NCBI RefSeq assembly: GCF_000819985.1 | Contig: NZ_CDBZ01000086.1 | Coordinates: 23,497 to 61,287 of the forward strand | Reading direction: 5' to 3' | Length of the DNA stretch: 37,791 nt | DNA from: Aeromonas media | GTDB taxonomy: Bacteria > Pseudomonadota > Gammaproteobacteria > Enterobacterales > Aeromonadaceae | Shown: positions 8,867-16,273 of the stretch, one piece after another | Layout: each line of letters begins with the position of its first letter | Numbering within the stretch: the first letter of the stretch is position 1 | The notes under the pieces: model-generated | The model's database searches: none | Told to the model about the DNA's origin: nothing | What the model saw: the letters and a program-made list of their open reading frames with translations, nothing else | Position numbers and translations under genes: made by a program

Positions 8867-9445
8867 ATGAAGAAGCCTATTCTCGCACTCGCCCTGCTGA
8901 CCGGCGCCCTGCTGCTGCAGGGCTGTGCCGCCGTGGTAGTCGGTGGCGCTGCCGGTACCGCCAAGGCGACCGGGGATCGTCGCACCCTGGGTGCCCAGTG
9001 GGACGATCAGACCATAGAGCTGAAAGCGGCCAATCTGCTGGCCGACAACAAGCCGCTGAGCGCCGCTAGCAAGATCAGTGTCTACAGCAATAACGGCCGT
9101 GTCTTGCTGGTCGGTCAGACACCGTCTGACGCCTACAAGCAGGAAGCGGGCAAGATTGTGGGCCGGATCGAAGGGGTGCGTCATGTCTACAATGAGCTGC
9201 GTCTCGGCAAGCCGGTGAGCATAGGGGTGCGCAGCAACGATACCTGGATCACCTCCAAGGTACGGGCCGACATGCTGGGCACCAAGAACTTCGACAGTAC
9301 CAAGGTCAAGGTGGTCACCGAGAACAGCGAGGTGTTTCTCATCGGCCTGGTGACCCGTCAGGAAGGGGATCAGGCAGTGGAGATCGCTCGCCACGTCAGT
9401 GGGGTCAAGCAGGTGATCAAGGCCTTCGAGTTTGCCCAGAACTAA
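8867..9445 (+). CDS. dolP: Outer-membrane lipoprotein DolP (YraP), two BON domains
   Basis: Lipoprotein of the outer membrane that concentrates at division sites, helps maintain the outer membrane and supports BAM under stress. The 192 residues begin with a signal peptide ending LLLQGC (lipidated Cys20), followed by two BON domains (about 45-112 and 122-190). The conserved glycine pattern is visible in VLLVGQTPSDAYKQEAGKIV and VFLIGLVTRQEGDQAVEIA. It is the last gene of lpoA-yraN-diaA-dolP, followed 20 nt later by a strong terminator. E. coli dolP is in the sigma-E regulon, but I see no clear sigma-E promoter in front of this gene. Confidence 0.95.
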   Translation: MKKPILALALLTGALLLQGCAAVVVGGAAGTAKATGDRRTLGAQWDDQTIELKAANLLADNKPLSAASKISVYSNNGRVLLVGQTPSDAYKQEAGKIVGRIEGVRHVYNELRLGKPVSIGVRSNDTWITSKVRADMLGTKNFDSTKVKVVTENSEVFLIGLVTRQEGDQAVEIARHVSGVKQVIKAFEFAQN

Positions 9446-9462
9446 GCGGGCAATGATGAGAT

Positions 9463-9494
9463 AAAAAAACGCAGCCAGTTGGCTGCGTTTTTTA
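9463..9494. terminator. Bidirectional terminator between dolP and sspB
   Basis: A 10-bp perfect stem AAACGCAGCC / GGCTGCGTTT with loop AGTT (9467-9490) is flanked by A and T tracts on both sides. It serves dolP on the plus strand and sspB on the minus strand. The sspB stop codon (9492-9494) touches its edge. Confidence 0.93.
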
Positions 9495-9920
9495 TTTGAT
9501 GACTTTCAGGGTCGGACGGCCCGTCGGGCGCGGCGGCTCCGGCTCGGGTTCTACCGGCGCCTCGGCCTGCTCCAGCCAGAGATCGTAGCCCGGCTCCGGC
9601 GGGAACAGGGTTCCCACGCCGTTTTCCCTGGCATGAATGGCCAATATGGCCGCCATGGGAATGTAGACCTGCTGTGACACGCCGCCGAAGCGGGCGCTGA
9701 AGCTGACGGCATCATTATCCATGTGGAACTGGCCCACGGCCCGAGGCGCTATGTTCAGGACAATTTGCCCATCCTGCACAAACTGCATCGGCACCATCAC
9801 ATGGGGGATATTGGCATTGACCACCAGATGCGGGGTCAAGTCGTTATCCAGCAACCAGTCAAAAAACGCCCGCAACAGATAGGGGCGACTGGGTGTCATG
9901 GTCGGTTCCGAACTACTCAT
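9492..9920 (-). CDS. sspB: ClpXP adaptor SspB
   Basis: Adaptor that binds ssrA-tagged peptides from stalled ribosomes and delivers them to ClpXP. The 142 residues contain the substrate-binding domain (RPYLLRAFFDWLLDN, PHLVV, QIVLNIAPRAVG, FSARFGGVSQQVYIP), then a proline- and glutamate-rich flexible linker and the short ClpX-docking tail GRPTLKVIK. The linker is shorter than in E. coli (total about 165 residues there). Its start overlaps the sspA stop by 4 nt (ATGA), so translation is coupled. Confidence 0.97.
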   Translation of the reverse strand: MSSSEPTMTPSRPYLLRAFFDWLLDNDLTPHLVVNANIPHVMVPMQFVQDGQIVLNIAPRAVGQFHMDNDAVSFSARFGGVSQQVYIPMAAILAIHARENGVGTLFPPEPGYDLWLEQAEAPVEPEPEPPRPTGRPTLKVIK

Positions 9921-10546
9921 ACGCTGGCACGGATCTCGCGTTCAGCCTCGGTCAGAGAGGCCTGGAAGGATTCACGTTCGAACAGACGGACCATGTAGGC
10001 CTTCAGCTCTTTGGCACCACGACCGGTGAAGTCGATGCCCAGGCTCGGCAGACGCCACAGCAGCGGAGCCATGTAGCAGTCAACCAGACCGAACTCTTCG
10101 CTCATGAAGTAAGGCATTTCGCCAAAGATAGGGGCTATGGCCAGCAGGTTGTCACGCAGCTCGGCACGGGCGGCTTCGGTATCGGTGCCCGCCATGATCT
10201 TGTCAGCCAGAGAGTACCAGTCCAGCTCGATGCGATGCATCATCAGACGGCTGTTGCCGCGAGCCACCGGATAGACAGGCATCAGGGGCGGGTGCGGGAA
10301 GCGCTCGTCCAGATACTCCATGATGATGCGCGAGGTGTACAACGCCAGCTCGCGATCCACCAGGGTCGGTACAGTGTTGTACGGGTTCAGCTCGGCCAAC
10401 TCGTCCGGCAGGTTGCTCGGGTCAACCTGGCAGATATCCACGCTAACACCCTTCTCCGCCAGGACAATGCGCACCTGATGGCTGAACATATCGTTGGCAC
10501 CGGAAAACAGCGTCATTACCGAACGCTTATTGGCAGCTACAGCCAT
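9917..10546 (-). CDS. sspA: Stringent starvation protein A (SspA)
   Basis: RNA polymerase-associated protein with a glutathione-transferase fold, active in stationary phase and under acid stress; it lowers H-NS levels in E. coli. The 209 residues begin MAVAANKRSVMTLFSG as in E. coli and keep the GST-like core: SHQVRIVLAEKGV, VPTLVDREL, RIIMEYLDERFPHPPLMPVYPVARG, and the C-terminal VDCYMAPLLWRLP. A very strong Shine-Dalgarno (GGGAGGG) is 5 nt before the start. It lies downstream of petABC rather than directly after rpsI as in E. coli. Confidence 0.98.
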   Translation of the reverse strand: MAVAANKRSVMTLFSGANDMFSHQVRIVLAEKGVSVDICQVDPSNLPDELAELNPYNTVPTLVDRELALYTSRIIMEYLDERFPHPPLMPVYPVARGNSRLMMHRIELDWYSLADKIMAGTDTEAARAELRDNLLAIAPIFGEMPYFMSEEFGLVDCYMAPLLWRLPSLGIDFTGRGAKELKAYMVRLFERESFQASLTEAEREIRASV

Positions 10547-10561
10547 TGAACCCTCCCGTCA

Positions 10562-10607
10562 TTAAAAAGCAGAAACGGCAATGAAGCATTTTGATCTTCA
10601 TTGCCGT
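10562..10607 (-). terminator. Hairpin between petC and sspA, possible partial terminator
   Basis: A perfect 12-bp inverted repeat ACGGCAATGAAG / CTTCATTGCCGT (10575-10586 and 10596-10607) with a 9-nt loop follows petC on the minus strand. It is succeeded by an interrupted T-rich stretch ending in five T. It may be a terminator, an attenuator or an mRNA-stabilising 3' end for petABC. Confidence 0.65.
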
Positions 10608-10633
10608 GCGTCATATTACTCCGATCTGGTCGC

Positions 10634-11368
10634 TTAGTGAACGTCGCGCCAGAATTCCTTCTTCAACAGCACAGTGAAGATGAAGAAGATTGCGATGAAA
10701 CCGAGCACCCAGAAGCCCATGCGTTCGCGCTCCTGTTGCACCGGCTCAGCCGAGTAGACCAAGAAGTTTACCAGATCCAGTACCGTCTGATCATATTCTT
10801 CGTTGTTCATTTCACCATTGCCGTCAGATTTGATGCTGACGACTTGCTGCATCTCCACTCCATCCAGGGTGTGCGTCTCGAACTCGGCACGGGGCGTCCC
10901 CTGCAACGGCTCCAATACGTGGGGCATGCCCACAGACGGGAAGACCGCATTGTTCACCCCGAACGGCCGGGTTTCGTCCACATAGAAAGACCGCAGATAG
11001 GTGTAAATCCAGTCGGCACCCCGCACCCTGGCCACCAGGGTCAGGTCCGGGGGCGGCGCCCCAAACCAGCGCGCCGCATCCTTCTCAGACATGGCGCTCT
11101 TCATCAGGTCGCCAATCTTGGCACCGGTGAAGACCAGGTTCTCCCTCATCAGCTCTTCCGGGATGCCGATGTCGGCAGCCACCCGGTTATAGCGCTGATA
11201 TTGGGTGGAGTGACAGCCGGCACAGTAGTTCATGAAGGTCGCAGCACCTCGTTGCAGGGATGCCTTGTCACTCAGATCGTACTCTGCCTTGTCGAGGGGG
11301 AAGCCACCGCCAGCGGCCAATACCAGACCGGGCAGCAGGGCCAGCACTGCAAAAATTATTCTTTTCAT
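10634..11368 (-). CDS. petC: Ubiquinol-cytochrome c reductase, cytochrome c1 subunit
   Basis: Membrane-anchored c-type cytochrome of the bc1 complex (complex III). It takes electrons from the Rieske protein and passes them to soluble cytochrome c in the periplasm. The 244 residues comprise a signal peptide (1-18), the haem attachment site C49-AG-C52-H53, the conserved PPPDLTLVARVRG segment, and a single C-terminal membrane anchor (about 215-233) ending in a basic tail. It overlaps petB by 4 nt. Maturation needs the Ccm system, which is not in this window. Confidence 0.97.
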   Translation of the reverse strand: MKRIIFAVLALLPGLVLAAGGGFPLDKAEYDLSDKASLQRGAATFMNYCAGCHSTQYQRYNRVAADIGIPEELMRENLVFTGAKIGDLMKSAMSEKDAARWFGAPPPDLTLVARVRGADWIYTYLRSFYVDETRPFGVNNAVFPSVGMPHVLEPLQGTPRAEFETHTLDGVEMQQVVSIKSDGNGEMNNEEYDQTVLDLVNFLVYSAEPVQQERERMGFWVLGFIAIFFIFTVLLKKEFWRDVH

Positions 11369-12582
11369 TTGAATGTCACCCTCTCCGGCAGCGGCTTGGT
11401 GCTTTCATTCTTGCTGTAGAAGAACAGCAGGACGAAGAACCCGAAATAACCCAGAGTGCAAAGCTGCGCGATCAGCGTCAGCATAGGCGTCGATGGCAGT
11501 ACGCCCAGCACACCCAGAATGACGAAGCAGACCACAAACTGGGCGATGTTCAGCTTGTGCAGGGTGCTGCGGTAGCGCACCGAACGTACCTTGCAGCGAT
11601 CAAGCCAAGGCAGCAGGAACAGCACGACGATGGAGAGCCCCATCATGATGACCCCCAGCAGCTTGTCCGGCACAGCGCGCAAGATGGCGTAGAAGGGAGT
11701 GAAGTACCAGACCGGGGCTATGTGCGCCGGGGTCTTCAGCCCGTTCGCCACTTCGAAGTTCGGCTTCTCGAGGAAGTAGCCCCACATATCCGGCTTGAAG
11801 AAGATGATGGCGCAGAACAGGAACAAGAAGCCCGCCACCCCAATCATGTCCTTGACGGTGAAGTAAGGGTGGAACGCCACCGCATCCAGCGGCCAGCCTT
11901 TCTCATCCTTGTGCTTCTTGATGTCGATCCCATCCGGGTTGTTGGAGCCGACTTCGTGCAGCGCCAGGATGTGCATGGCCACCAGCATCACCAGCACCAG
12001 CGGCAAGGCGATGACGTGCAGCGCGAAGAAACGGTTCAGGGTAGCCCCAGAGATGACGTAGTCACCCCGGATCCACAGGGTCAGATCGTCGCCGATGACC
12101 GGAATGGCACCAAACAGCGAGATGATGACCTGGGCACCCCAGAACGACATCTGTCCCCAGGGCAGCAGGTAACCCATGAAGGCTTCGGCCATCAGCACCA
12201 GGAAGATCAGCATGCCGAAGATCCACAGCAGCTCGCGCGGCTTCTGATAGGAGCCATAGATCATGCCGCGAAACATGTGCAGATAGACCACAACGAAGAA
12301 GGCGGAGGCGCCGGTGGAGTGCATGTAGCGCAGCAGCCAGCCGTAGTCCACGTCCCGCATTATGTATTCCACGGAGGCAAAGGCACCCTCCGCCGACGGG
12401 TTGTAGTTCATGGTGAGCCAGATGCCGGTGATGATCTGGTTGACCAGCACCAACATGGCAAGGGAACCGAAGAAGTACCAGAAGTTCAGGTTCTTGGGAG
12501 CCGGATACTTGGCCATGTGATCGTTGTACATGGCCGTGAGCGGGAAACGATCGTCAATCCAGCCCATGAGTTTGACAAACAT
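11365..12582 (-). CDS. petB: Ubiquinol-cytochrome c reductase, cytochrome b subunit
   Basis: Integral membrane core of the bc1 complex, carrying haems bL and bH and both quinone sites. The 405 residues form about eight membrane helices. The haem ligands are visible as paired histidines H88/H102 and H189/H204. The Qo-site signature is P290-V-W-Y, the variant of the mitochondrial PEWY motif known from beta- and gammaproteobacteria. Only 2 nt separate it from petA, and it overlaps petC by 4 nt, so petABC is a tight operon. E. coli lacks these genes, so this organism has a branched respiratory chain with a bc1 route. Confidence 0.98.
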   Translation of the reverse strand: MFVKLMGWIDDRFPLTAMYNDHMAKYPAPKNLNFWYFFGSLAMLVLVNQIITGIWLTMNYNPSAEGAFASVEYIMRDVDYGWLLRYMHSTGASAFFVVVYLHMFRGMIYGSYQKPRELLWIFGMLIFLVLMAEAFMGYLLPWGQMSFWGAQVIISLFGAIPVIGDDLTLWIRGDYVISGATLNRFFALHVIALPLVLVMLVAMHILALHEVGSNNPDGIDIKKHKDEKGWPLDAVAFHPYFTVKDMIGVAGFLFLFCAIIFFKPDMWGYFLEKPNFEVANGLKTPAHIAPVWYFTPFYAILRAVPDKLLGVIMMGLSIVVLFLLPWLDRCKVRSVRYRSTLHKLNIAQFVVCFVILGVLGVLPSTPMLTLIAQLCTLGYFGFFVLLFFYSKNESTKPLPERVTFK

Positions 12583-12584
12583 GG

Positions 12585-13175
12585 TCAGGCCTCCTTGCCA
12601 TCGGCACCGACCAGAATGGTGGTGTCGCTAAGAAATTGGTATGGCGGAATGACCAGGTTCAGCGGTGCGGGCACGCCCTGGAACACTCGACCGGCCATGT
12701 CGAACTTGGAACCATGGCATGGGCAGAAGAAGCCGGAGGTCACCCCTTGCACCTGCTCACCGAAGCTATCCGGCAGGTAGGAAGGGGAGCACCCCAGATG
12801 GGTACAGATACCGACCGCCACGAAGATCTCCGGCTTGATGGATCTGTAACCGTTATGGGCATAGTCCGGCTGTTGTGGCTCATCGGAAGCGGGATCACGC
12901 AGTTTGTCATCGTGAGTGGCCAGGGCATCCAGCGTCTGCTTGGTGCGCTTCACCACCCAGACCGGCTTGCCGCGCCACTCGACGCGGATCAGCTGACCCG
13001 GCTCCAACTTGCTGATATCCACCTCTACCGGTGCCCCTGCCGCTTTGGCTTTGGCACTCGGATTCCATGACTTTATAAACGGCACTGCGGTAAAAGCAGC
13101 TCCTACTCCGCCAACGGCAACCGTTGACCAGGTAAGAAATCTGCGGCGACCGGTATCAACTGGCGCATTGCTCAT
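12585..13175 (-). CDS. petA: Ubiquinol-cytochrome c reductase, Rieske iron-sulfur subunit
   Basis: Carries the 2Fe-2S cluster that moves electrons from ubiquinol at the Qo site to cytochrome c1. In 196 residues there is an N-terminal twin-arginine type signal-anchor (R10-R-R-F-L-T followed by a hydrophobic stretch to about residue 35) and a periplasmic Rieske fold. Cluster ligands are C124 and H126 in CTHLGC, and C151 and H154 in CPCHGS; C129 and C153 should form the stabilising disulfide. It is the first gene of petABC, with a strong promoter upstream. Confidence 0.98.
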   Translation of the reverse strand: MSNAPVDTGRRRFLTWSTVAVGGVGAAFTAVPFIKSWNPSAKAKAAGAPVEVDISKLEPGQLIRVEWRGKPVWVVKRTKQTLDALATHDDKLRDPASDEPQQPDYAHNGYRSIKPEIFVAVGICTHLGCSPSYLPDSFGEQVQGVTSGFFCPCHGSKFDMAGRVFQGVPAPLNLVIPPYQFLSDTTILVGADGKEA

Positions 13176-13293
13176 CCAAAAACTCTCCCATGTGGACTCC
13201 GCTCATTCTTATAGTGTCCCCGTTTCCTATCTCCTCTCCCTCTGACAACTGCGGCGGAGGCGGAGTGGCAATTGACACAGAAAGACCATGGAA

Positions 13294-13322
13294 ATTTTAA
13301 AGAAAAGATAACAATTTGACAA
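13294..13322 (-). promoter_or_regulatory. petABC promoter
   Basis: TTGTCA (complement 13317-13322) and TAAAAT (complement 13294-13299) are separated by 17 bp and each matches consensus at 5 of 6 positions. It lies in an AT-rich part of the 300-bp gap between rpsI and petA, leaving a leader of about 110 nt before petA. The leader has no obvious structure beyond GA-rich tracts. Confidence 0.75.
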
Positions 13323-13411
13323 GAAAGAGAAGCGATGGGCAAAAACAATAAATACACAAATTTTTGTCTTTTGTGACGTATGGTTAGCATTGGCGTATGT
13401 AATATTACCAA

Positions 13412-13446
13412 TAAAAAAAGCCTGGCACATGGCCAGGCTTTTTTGA
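13412..13446 (-). terminator. Terminator of the rplM-rpsI operon
   Basis: A 9-bp stem AAGCCTGGC / GCCAGGCTT with a 5-nt loop is flanked by A and T runs. It separates ribosomal-protein transcription from petABC. The symmetric tails mean it could also work on the other strand, but no gene enters from that side. Confidence 0.92.
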
Positions 13447-13475
13447 CACTCGTGAGAGTGCGTACCAAAAGCGAA

Positions 13476-13868
13476 TTAACGCTTGGAGTACTGCGGACGC
13501 TTACGCGCTTTGTGCAGACCAACTTTCTTACGCTCAACCTTACGGGCATCGCGAGTAACAAAGCCAGCTTTACGCAGTTCAGAACGCAGGGTCTCGTCGT
13601 ACTGCATCAGAGCACGAGTGATACCGTGGCGGATCGCACCAGCTTGACCGGAGATGCCACCACCGTTAACGGTGATGTACAGATCCAGTTTCTCGGTCAT
13701 CTCAACCAGTTCCAGCGGCTGACGAACTACCATGCGGGCAGTCGGGCGGCCGAAGTATTGCTCCAGGGAGCGCTGGTTGATGATGATTTTACCGCTACCC
13801 GCTTTGATAAAGACGCGAGCAGTGGAGCTTTTGCGACGGCCGGTACCGTAGTATTGATTTTCTGCCAT
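13476..13868 (-). CDS. rpsI: 30S ribosomal protein S9
   Basis: Small-subunit protein whose basic C-terminal tail reaches the P-site tRNA. The 130 residues match the family: [15 protein letters not shown] at the start, [17 protein letters not shown] in the middle, and the terminal [11 protein letters not shown] tail ending in the invariant Lys-Arg. It is preceded by rplM with a 14-nt gap. The second gene of the rplM-rpsI operon. Confidence 0.99.
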   Translation of the reverse strand: MAENQYYGTGRRKSSTARVFIKAGSGKIIINQRSLEQYFGRPTARMVVRQPLELVEMTEKLDLYITVNGGGISGQAGAIRHGITRALMQYDETLRSELRKAGFVTRDARKVERKKVGLHKARKRPQYSKR

Positions 13869-13882
13869 GTTGCCAGTTCCCG

Positions 13883-14311
13883 TTAGATATCCAGTACTTG
13901 AGGTTGCTGAGCAGCATGAGCGTGCTCTGCGCCTGCGTAAACTTTCAGCTTACGGAACATGGCACGGCCCAGCGGCCCCTTCGGCAGCATGCCCTTGACG
14001 GCAGCTTCGATTACCATTTCCGGCTTGCGCTGAATCAGCTTGTCAAAGCTGATGGACTTGATACCACCCGGGAAACCGGAGTGAGCGTGGTACATTTTGT
14101 CGGTAAATTTCTTACCGGTTACGTGTACCTTCTCAGCGTTTACAACGATGATGTAATCACCGGTGTCAACGTGCGGAGTGTATTCAGCTTTGTGCTTACC
14201 ACGCAGACGAGCAGCGATCTCGGTTGCGATACGACCCAGAGTTTTACCCTCTGCGTCCACAATGTACCAGTCACGTTTTACGGTTTCTGGCTTGGCAACG
14301 AAAGTTTTCAT
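13883..14311 (-). CDS. rplM: 50S ribosomal protein L13
   Basis: Early-assembling large-subunit protein. The 142 residues begin [20 protein letters not shown] and include [47 protein letters not shown] and the C-terminal [19 protein letters not shown], all typical of proteobacterial L13. It heads rplM-rpsI. In E. coli L13 represses its own mRNA through the leader; the leader here is about 140 nt and could hold an equivalent site, but I could not define the fold. Confidence 0.99.
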   Translation of the reverse strand: MKTFVAKPETVKRDWYIVDAEGKTLGRIATEIAARLRGKHKAEYTPHVDTGDYIIVVNAEKVHVTGKKFTDKMYHAHSGFPGGIKSISFDKLIQRKPEMVIEAAVKGMLPKGPLGRAMFRKLKVYAGAEHAHAAQQPQVLDI

Positions 14312-14449
14312 TAAGTTAAACCCAATTACCTGTTACAGACCCAATTGCTTATGGGGGCTCTCCCACAAACAACAAACGATGGCCTACCTGTACCCCTTCG
14401 AATACAAGTAAAGCTTAAAGTGTTGCTGCCTTATCGACAGCTGTAACGT

Positions 14450-14532
14450 GGGCCGGGCGATTATAAGTGAAGTTGCCTTAAATATCACCTGCTAATTTCA
14501 CTGCCATGAAGCTAGCAAATGTCGCCCGGCCC
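14450..14532. repeat. 11-bp perfect inverted repeat bracketing the rplM promoter
   Basis: GGGCCGGGCGA at 14450-14460 and its exact complement TCGCCCGGCCC at 14522-14532 are 61 bp apart and enclose the -35 and -10 region. One arm is the discriminator itself. The function is unknown. The arms could be operator half-sites, or the arrangement may be fortuitous in GC-rich DNA. Confidence 0.6.
14460..14488 (-). promoter_or_regulatory. rplM-rpsI promoter with GC-rich discriminator
   Basis: A perfect -10 TATAAT (complement 14460-14465) is 17 bp from GTGATA (complement 14483-14488, 4 of 6). Immediately after the -10 come ten G/C bases (CGCCCGGCCC). A GC-rich discriminator of this kind is the hallmark of promoters inhibited by ppGpp and DksA, consistent with stringent control of ribosomal protein genes. 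Confidence 0.78.
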
Positions 14533-14577
14533 TACCTGCCGCAGATGCCCATCCGACTGGCAGGCGCGGTATTGTGA

Positions 14578-15672
14578 CTAAGGAAGGTGCACTCTGGCAA
14601 GGTATTCGTGCGATTGCATTTCCTGGAGCCGTGAAAGACAGCGCTTGAATTCGAAATTCAGCAGGCCATCGCCGTAGAGCGCGGCCATGGGCACCGCCGC
14701 CGACAGAATGAGTTTGACGTGCCGCTCATAGAACTCGTCCACCATGGCGATGAAACGTCGCGCCGCATCGTCAGTACCTGTGCCCATGGGCTGCACGTTG
14801 GCCAGCAGCACGGTGTGAAACTCCCGGGCCAGTTCTATGTAGTCCCCTTGGGATCGCGGGGTGCAGCAGAGCTGCTCGAACTCCATATAAAGCACCCCTT
14901 CCCCCACGCCCAACGCGCTCAGCTGACGATGGTTGACCTCCAGGGTCGCGGGTGTGATCTGCGCCAGCCCGGTCAATTGTCCAAAGTAGCGGTCCAGATT
15001 GGTCTTGGCCTGCTGATCCAGCGGGAAGTGATAGATTTCCGCCTGCTCCAGGGTGCGCAACCGGTAATCGACGCCACCATCGACATTGAGCACCTCGCAG
15101 TGGCGCTCGATCAATTCGATGGCCGGCAAGAAACGGGCCCGCTGCAGCCCATTGCGATAGAGCTCCTTGGGTGGAATGTTGGAGGTGGTCACCAGCACCA
15201 CGCCATGACCGAACAGCTCCTGGAACAGGGTGCCCAGCAGCATGGCATCCGTGATGTCGGAGACGAAAAACTCGTCAAAGCAGATGATGTCTGTCTCGCT
15301 GGCGAGCTTGCTGGCGATGAGTTTGAGCGGATCGGCCTGACCGGTCAGTCCCTTGAGTTCGTCGTGCACCCGATGCATGAAACGGTGGAAGTGGACGCGT
15401 AGTTTGCGCTCCCCCGGCAGGCTGTCGAAAAAAGTATCCATCAGCCAGGTCTTGCCTCTGCCCACTCCGCCCCACATATAGAGACCCAGGATGGGCTCGC
15501 GGGCTTTCGGCTTTTGCAGCCAGCCCAGCAGGCCACGGGATCTGGTCGGAGTCGGGCTGGCGCACAAATCCTGATAGAGTCGCTCCAGGCGGGTCACGGC
15601 CATCGCCTGGGCCGGATCGGCCAAAAAGCCAGGACGCTGCAAATCCTGCTGGTATTTTTGCTGCGGGGTCAT
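14578..15672 (-). CDS. zapE: Cell division ATPase ZapE (AFG1-like)
   Basis: P-loop ATPase that associates with the Z ring and helps constriction, especially under low oxygen or heat in E. coli. From ATG 15672 it has 364 residues, close to the E. coli 375. The Walker A motif GGVGRGKT is at 68-75, Walker B CFDEF at 131-135, then the sensor-like TSNIPPKELYRNGLQRARF. The C-terminal RRFIALVDEFYERHVKL-type segment is present with Met for Leu. An upstream in-frame ATG exists at 15765, but the chosen one has a GGAGG site and matches family length. Confidence 0.96.
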   Translation of the reverse strand: MTPQQKYQQDLQRPGFLADPAQAMAVTRLERLYQDLCASPTPTRSRGLLGWLQKPKAREPILGLYMWGGVGRGKTWLMDTFFDSLPGERKLRVHFHRFMHRVHDELKGLTGQADPLKLIASKLASETDIICFDEFFVSDITDAMLLGTLFQELFGHGVVLVTTSNIPPKELYRNGLQRARFLPAIELIERHCEVLNVDGGVDYRLRTLEQAEIYHFPLDQQAKTNLDRYFGQLTGLAQITPATLEVNHRQLSALGVGEGVLYMEFEQLCCTPRSQGDYIELAREFHTVLLANVQPMGTGTDDAARRFIAMVDEFYERHVKLILSAAVPMAALYGDGLLNFEFKRCLSRLQEMQSHEYLARVHLP

Positions 15673-15735
15673 CCTGTAAACCGCCTCCAAGTCCCTGAAT
15701 GAGGGACAAAATGGTATCACGCTCTCGGGGTGCAC

Positions 15736-15765
15736 GGTATAGTGCCAACGAGGCATCGCGGTCAA
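15736..15765 (-). promoter_or_regulatory. Candidate zapE promoter
   Basis: TTGACC (complement 15760-15765, 5 of 6) and TATACC (complement 15736-15741, 4 of 6) are 18 bp apart, upstream of the chosen zapE start. Its position downstream of the alternative ATG at 15765 argues that translation begins at 15672. Confidence 0.55.
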
Positions 15766-15811
15766 TCCGGCCGCCTCAAACTCATCGATTTAGCTGTAAC
15801 AAGGAGCTTCT

Positions 15812-16192
15812 ATGACTCTGTTAAACGGGATCCTGCTGGCGGTAGCCGCCCTGATCATCGGCGTGTTGATCGGCCGCTTCACTGTCCGCAGCCGGGATGC
15901 CGGGCGCCTGGAACAGGAGCTGAAAAAGGCTCACAAGGAGCTGGAAAGCTACCAGGGCCAGATCACCACCCACTTCGCCGACAGCGCCGCCCTGATGGAG
16001 CAGTTGGCTGAGCAATACCAGACCCTCTATCGCCACATGGCCGAACAGAGCAAGTTCCTCGCCAAGGCGCAAGAGCCCCTGTTCCGCGAACCTCAGGTGG
16101 AAGAAGCAACCGCTGAGTCCGCCAACGAGGAGCCCGGCCAGCCACCCCGTGACTACGCGGGAGCCTCCGGCCTGCTCAAGCAGCCCGGTTAG
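15812..16192 (+). CDS. zapG: Z-ring associated inner-membrane protein ZapG (YhcB, DUF1043)
   Basis: Small inner-membrane protein linked to division and envelope stability in E. coli. The 126 residues consist of one N-terminal membrane helix (about 4-22, ILLAVAALIIGVLIGRF), a charged coiled coil (about 30-95, with the conserved ELESYQGQITTHFADSAALMEQLAEQYQTLY-type region) and a disordered C-terminus. A strong Shine-Dalgarno AAGGAG is 6 nt before the ATG. It is divergent from zapE and just upstream of degQ, the same neighbourhood as in E. coli. Confidence 0.94.
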   Translation: MTLLNGILLAVAALIIGVLIGRFTVRSRDAGRLEQELKKAHKELESYQGQITTHFADSAALMEQLAEQYQTLYRHMAEQSKFLAKAQEPLFREPQVEEATAESANEEPGQPPRDYAGASGLLKQPG

Positions 16193-16200
16193 CCTCTGGT

Positions 16201-16229
16201 GGAACTAATTACGCCTTATCGTGGTCAGA
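16201..16229 (+). promoter_or_regulatory. Candidate sigma-E promoter of degQ
   Basis: GGAACTA at 16201-16207 resembles the sigma-E -35 (GGAACTT) and TCAGA at 16225-16229 the -10 (TCTGA-like), with 17 bp between. The predicted start is about 38 nt before degQ. Sigma-E control of degP is well established in E. coli, but degQ there is not a classical member. This call is a pattern match only. Confidence 0.5.
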
Positions 16230-16273
16230 CCTTGACGATTGCACTGCAACTTTTTCTGGGAGCTGTTTCTCAT

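Noticed and set aside
15673-15765. Longer zapE beginning at ATG 15765
   Set aside because: The extra 31 residues do not resemble ZapE N-termini, the family length fits the ATG at 15672, and a plausible promoter overlaps the upstream start.
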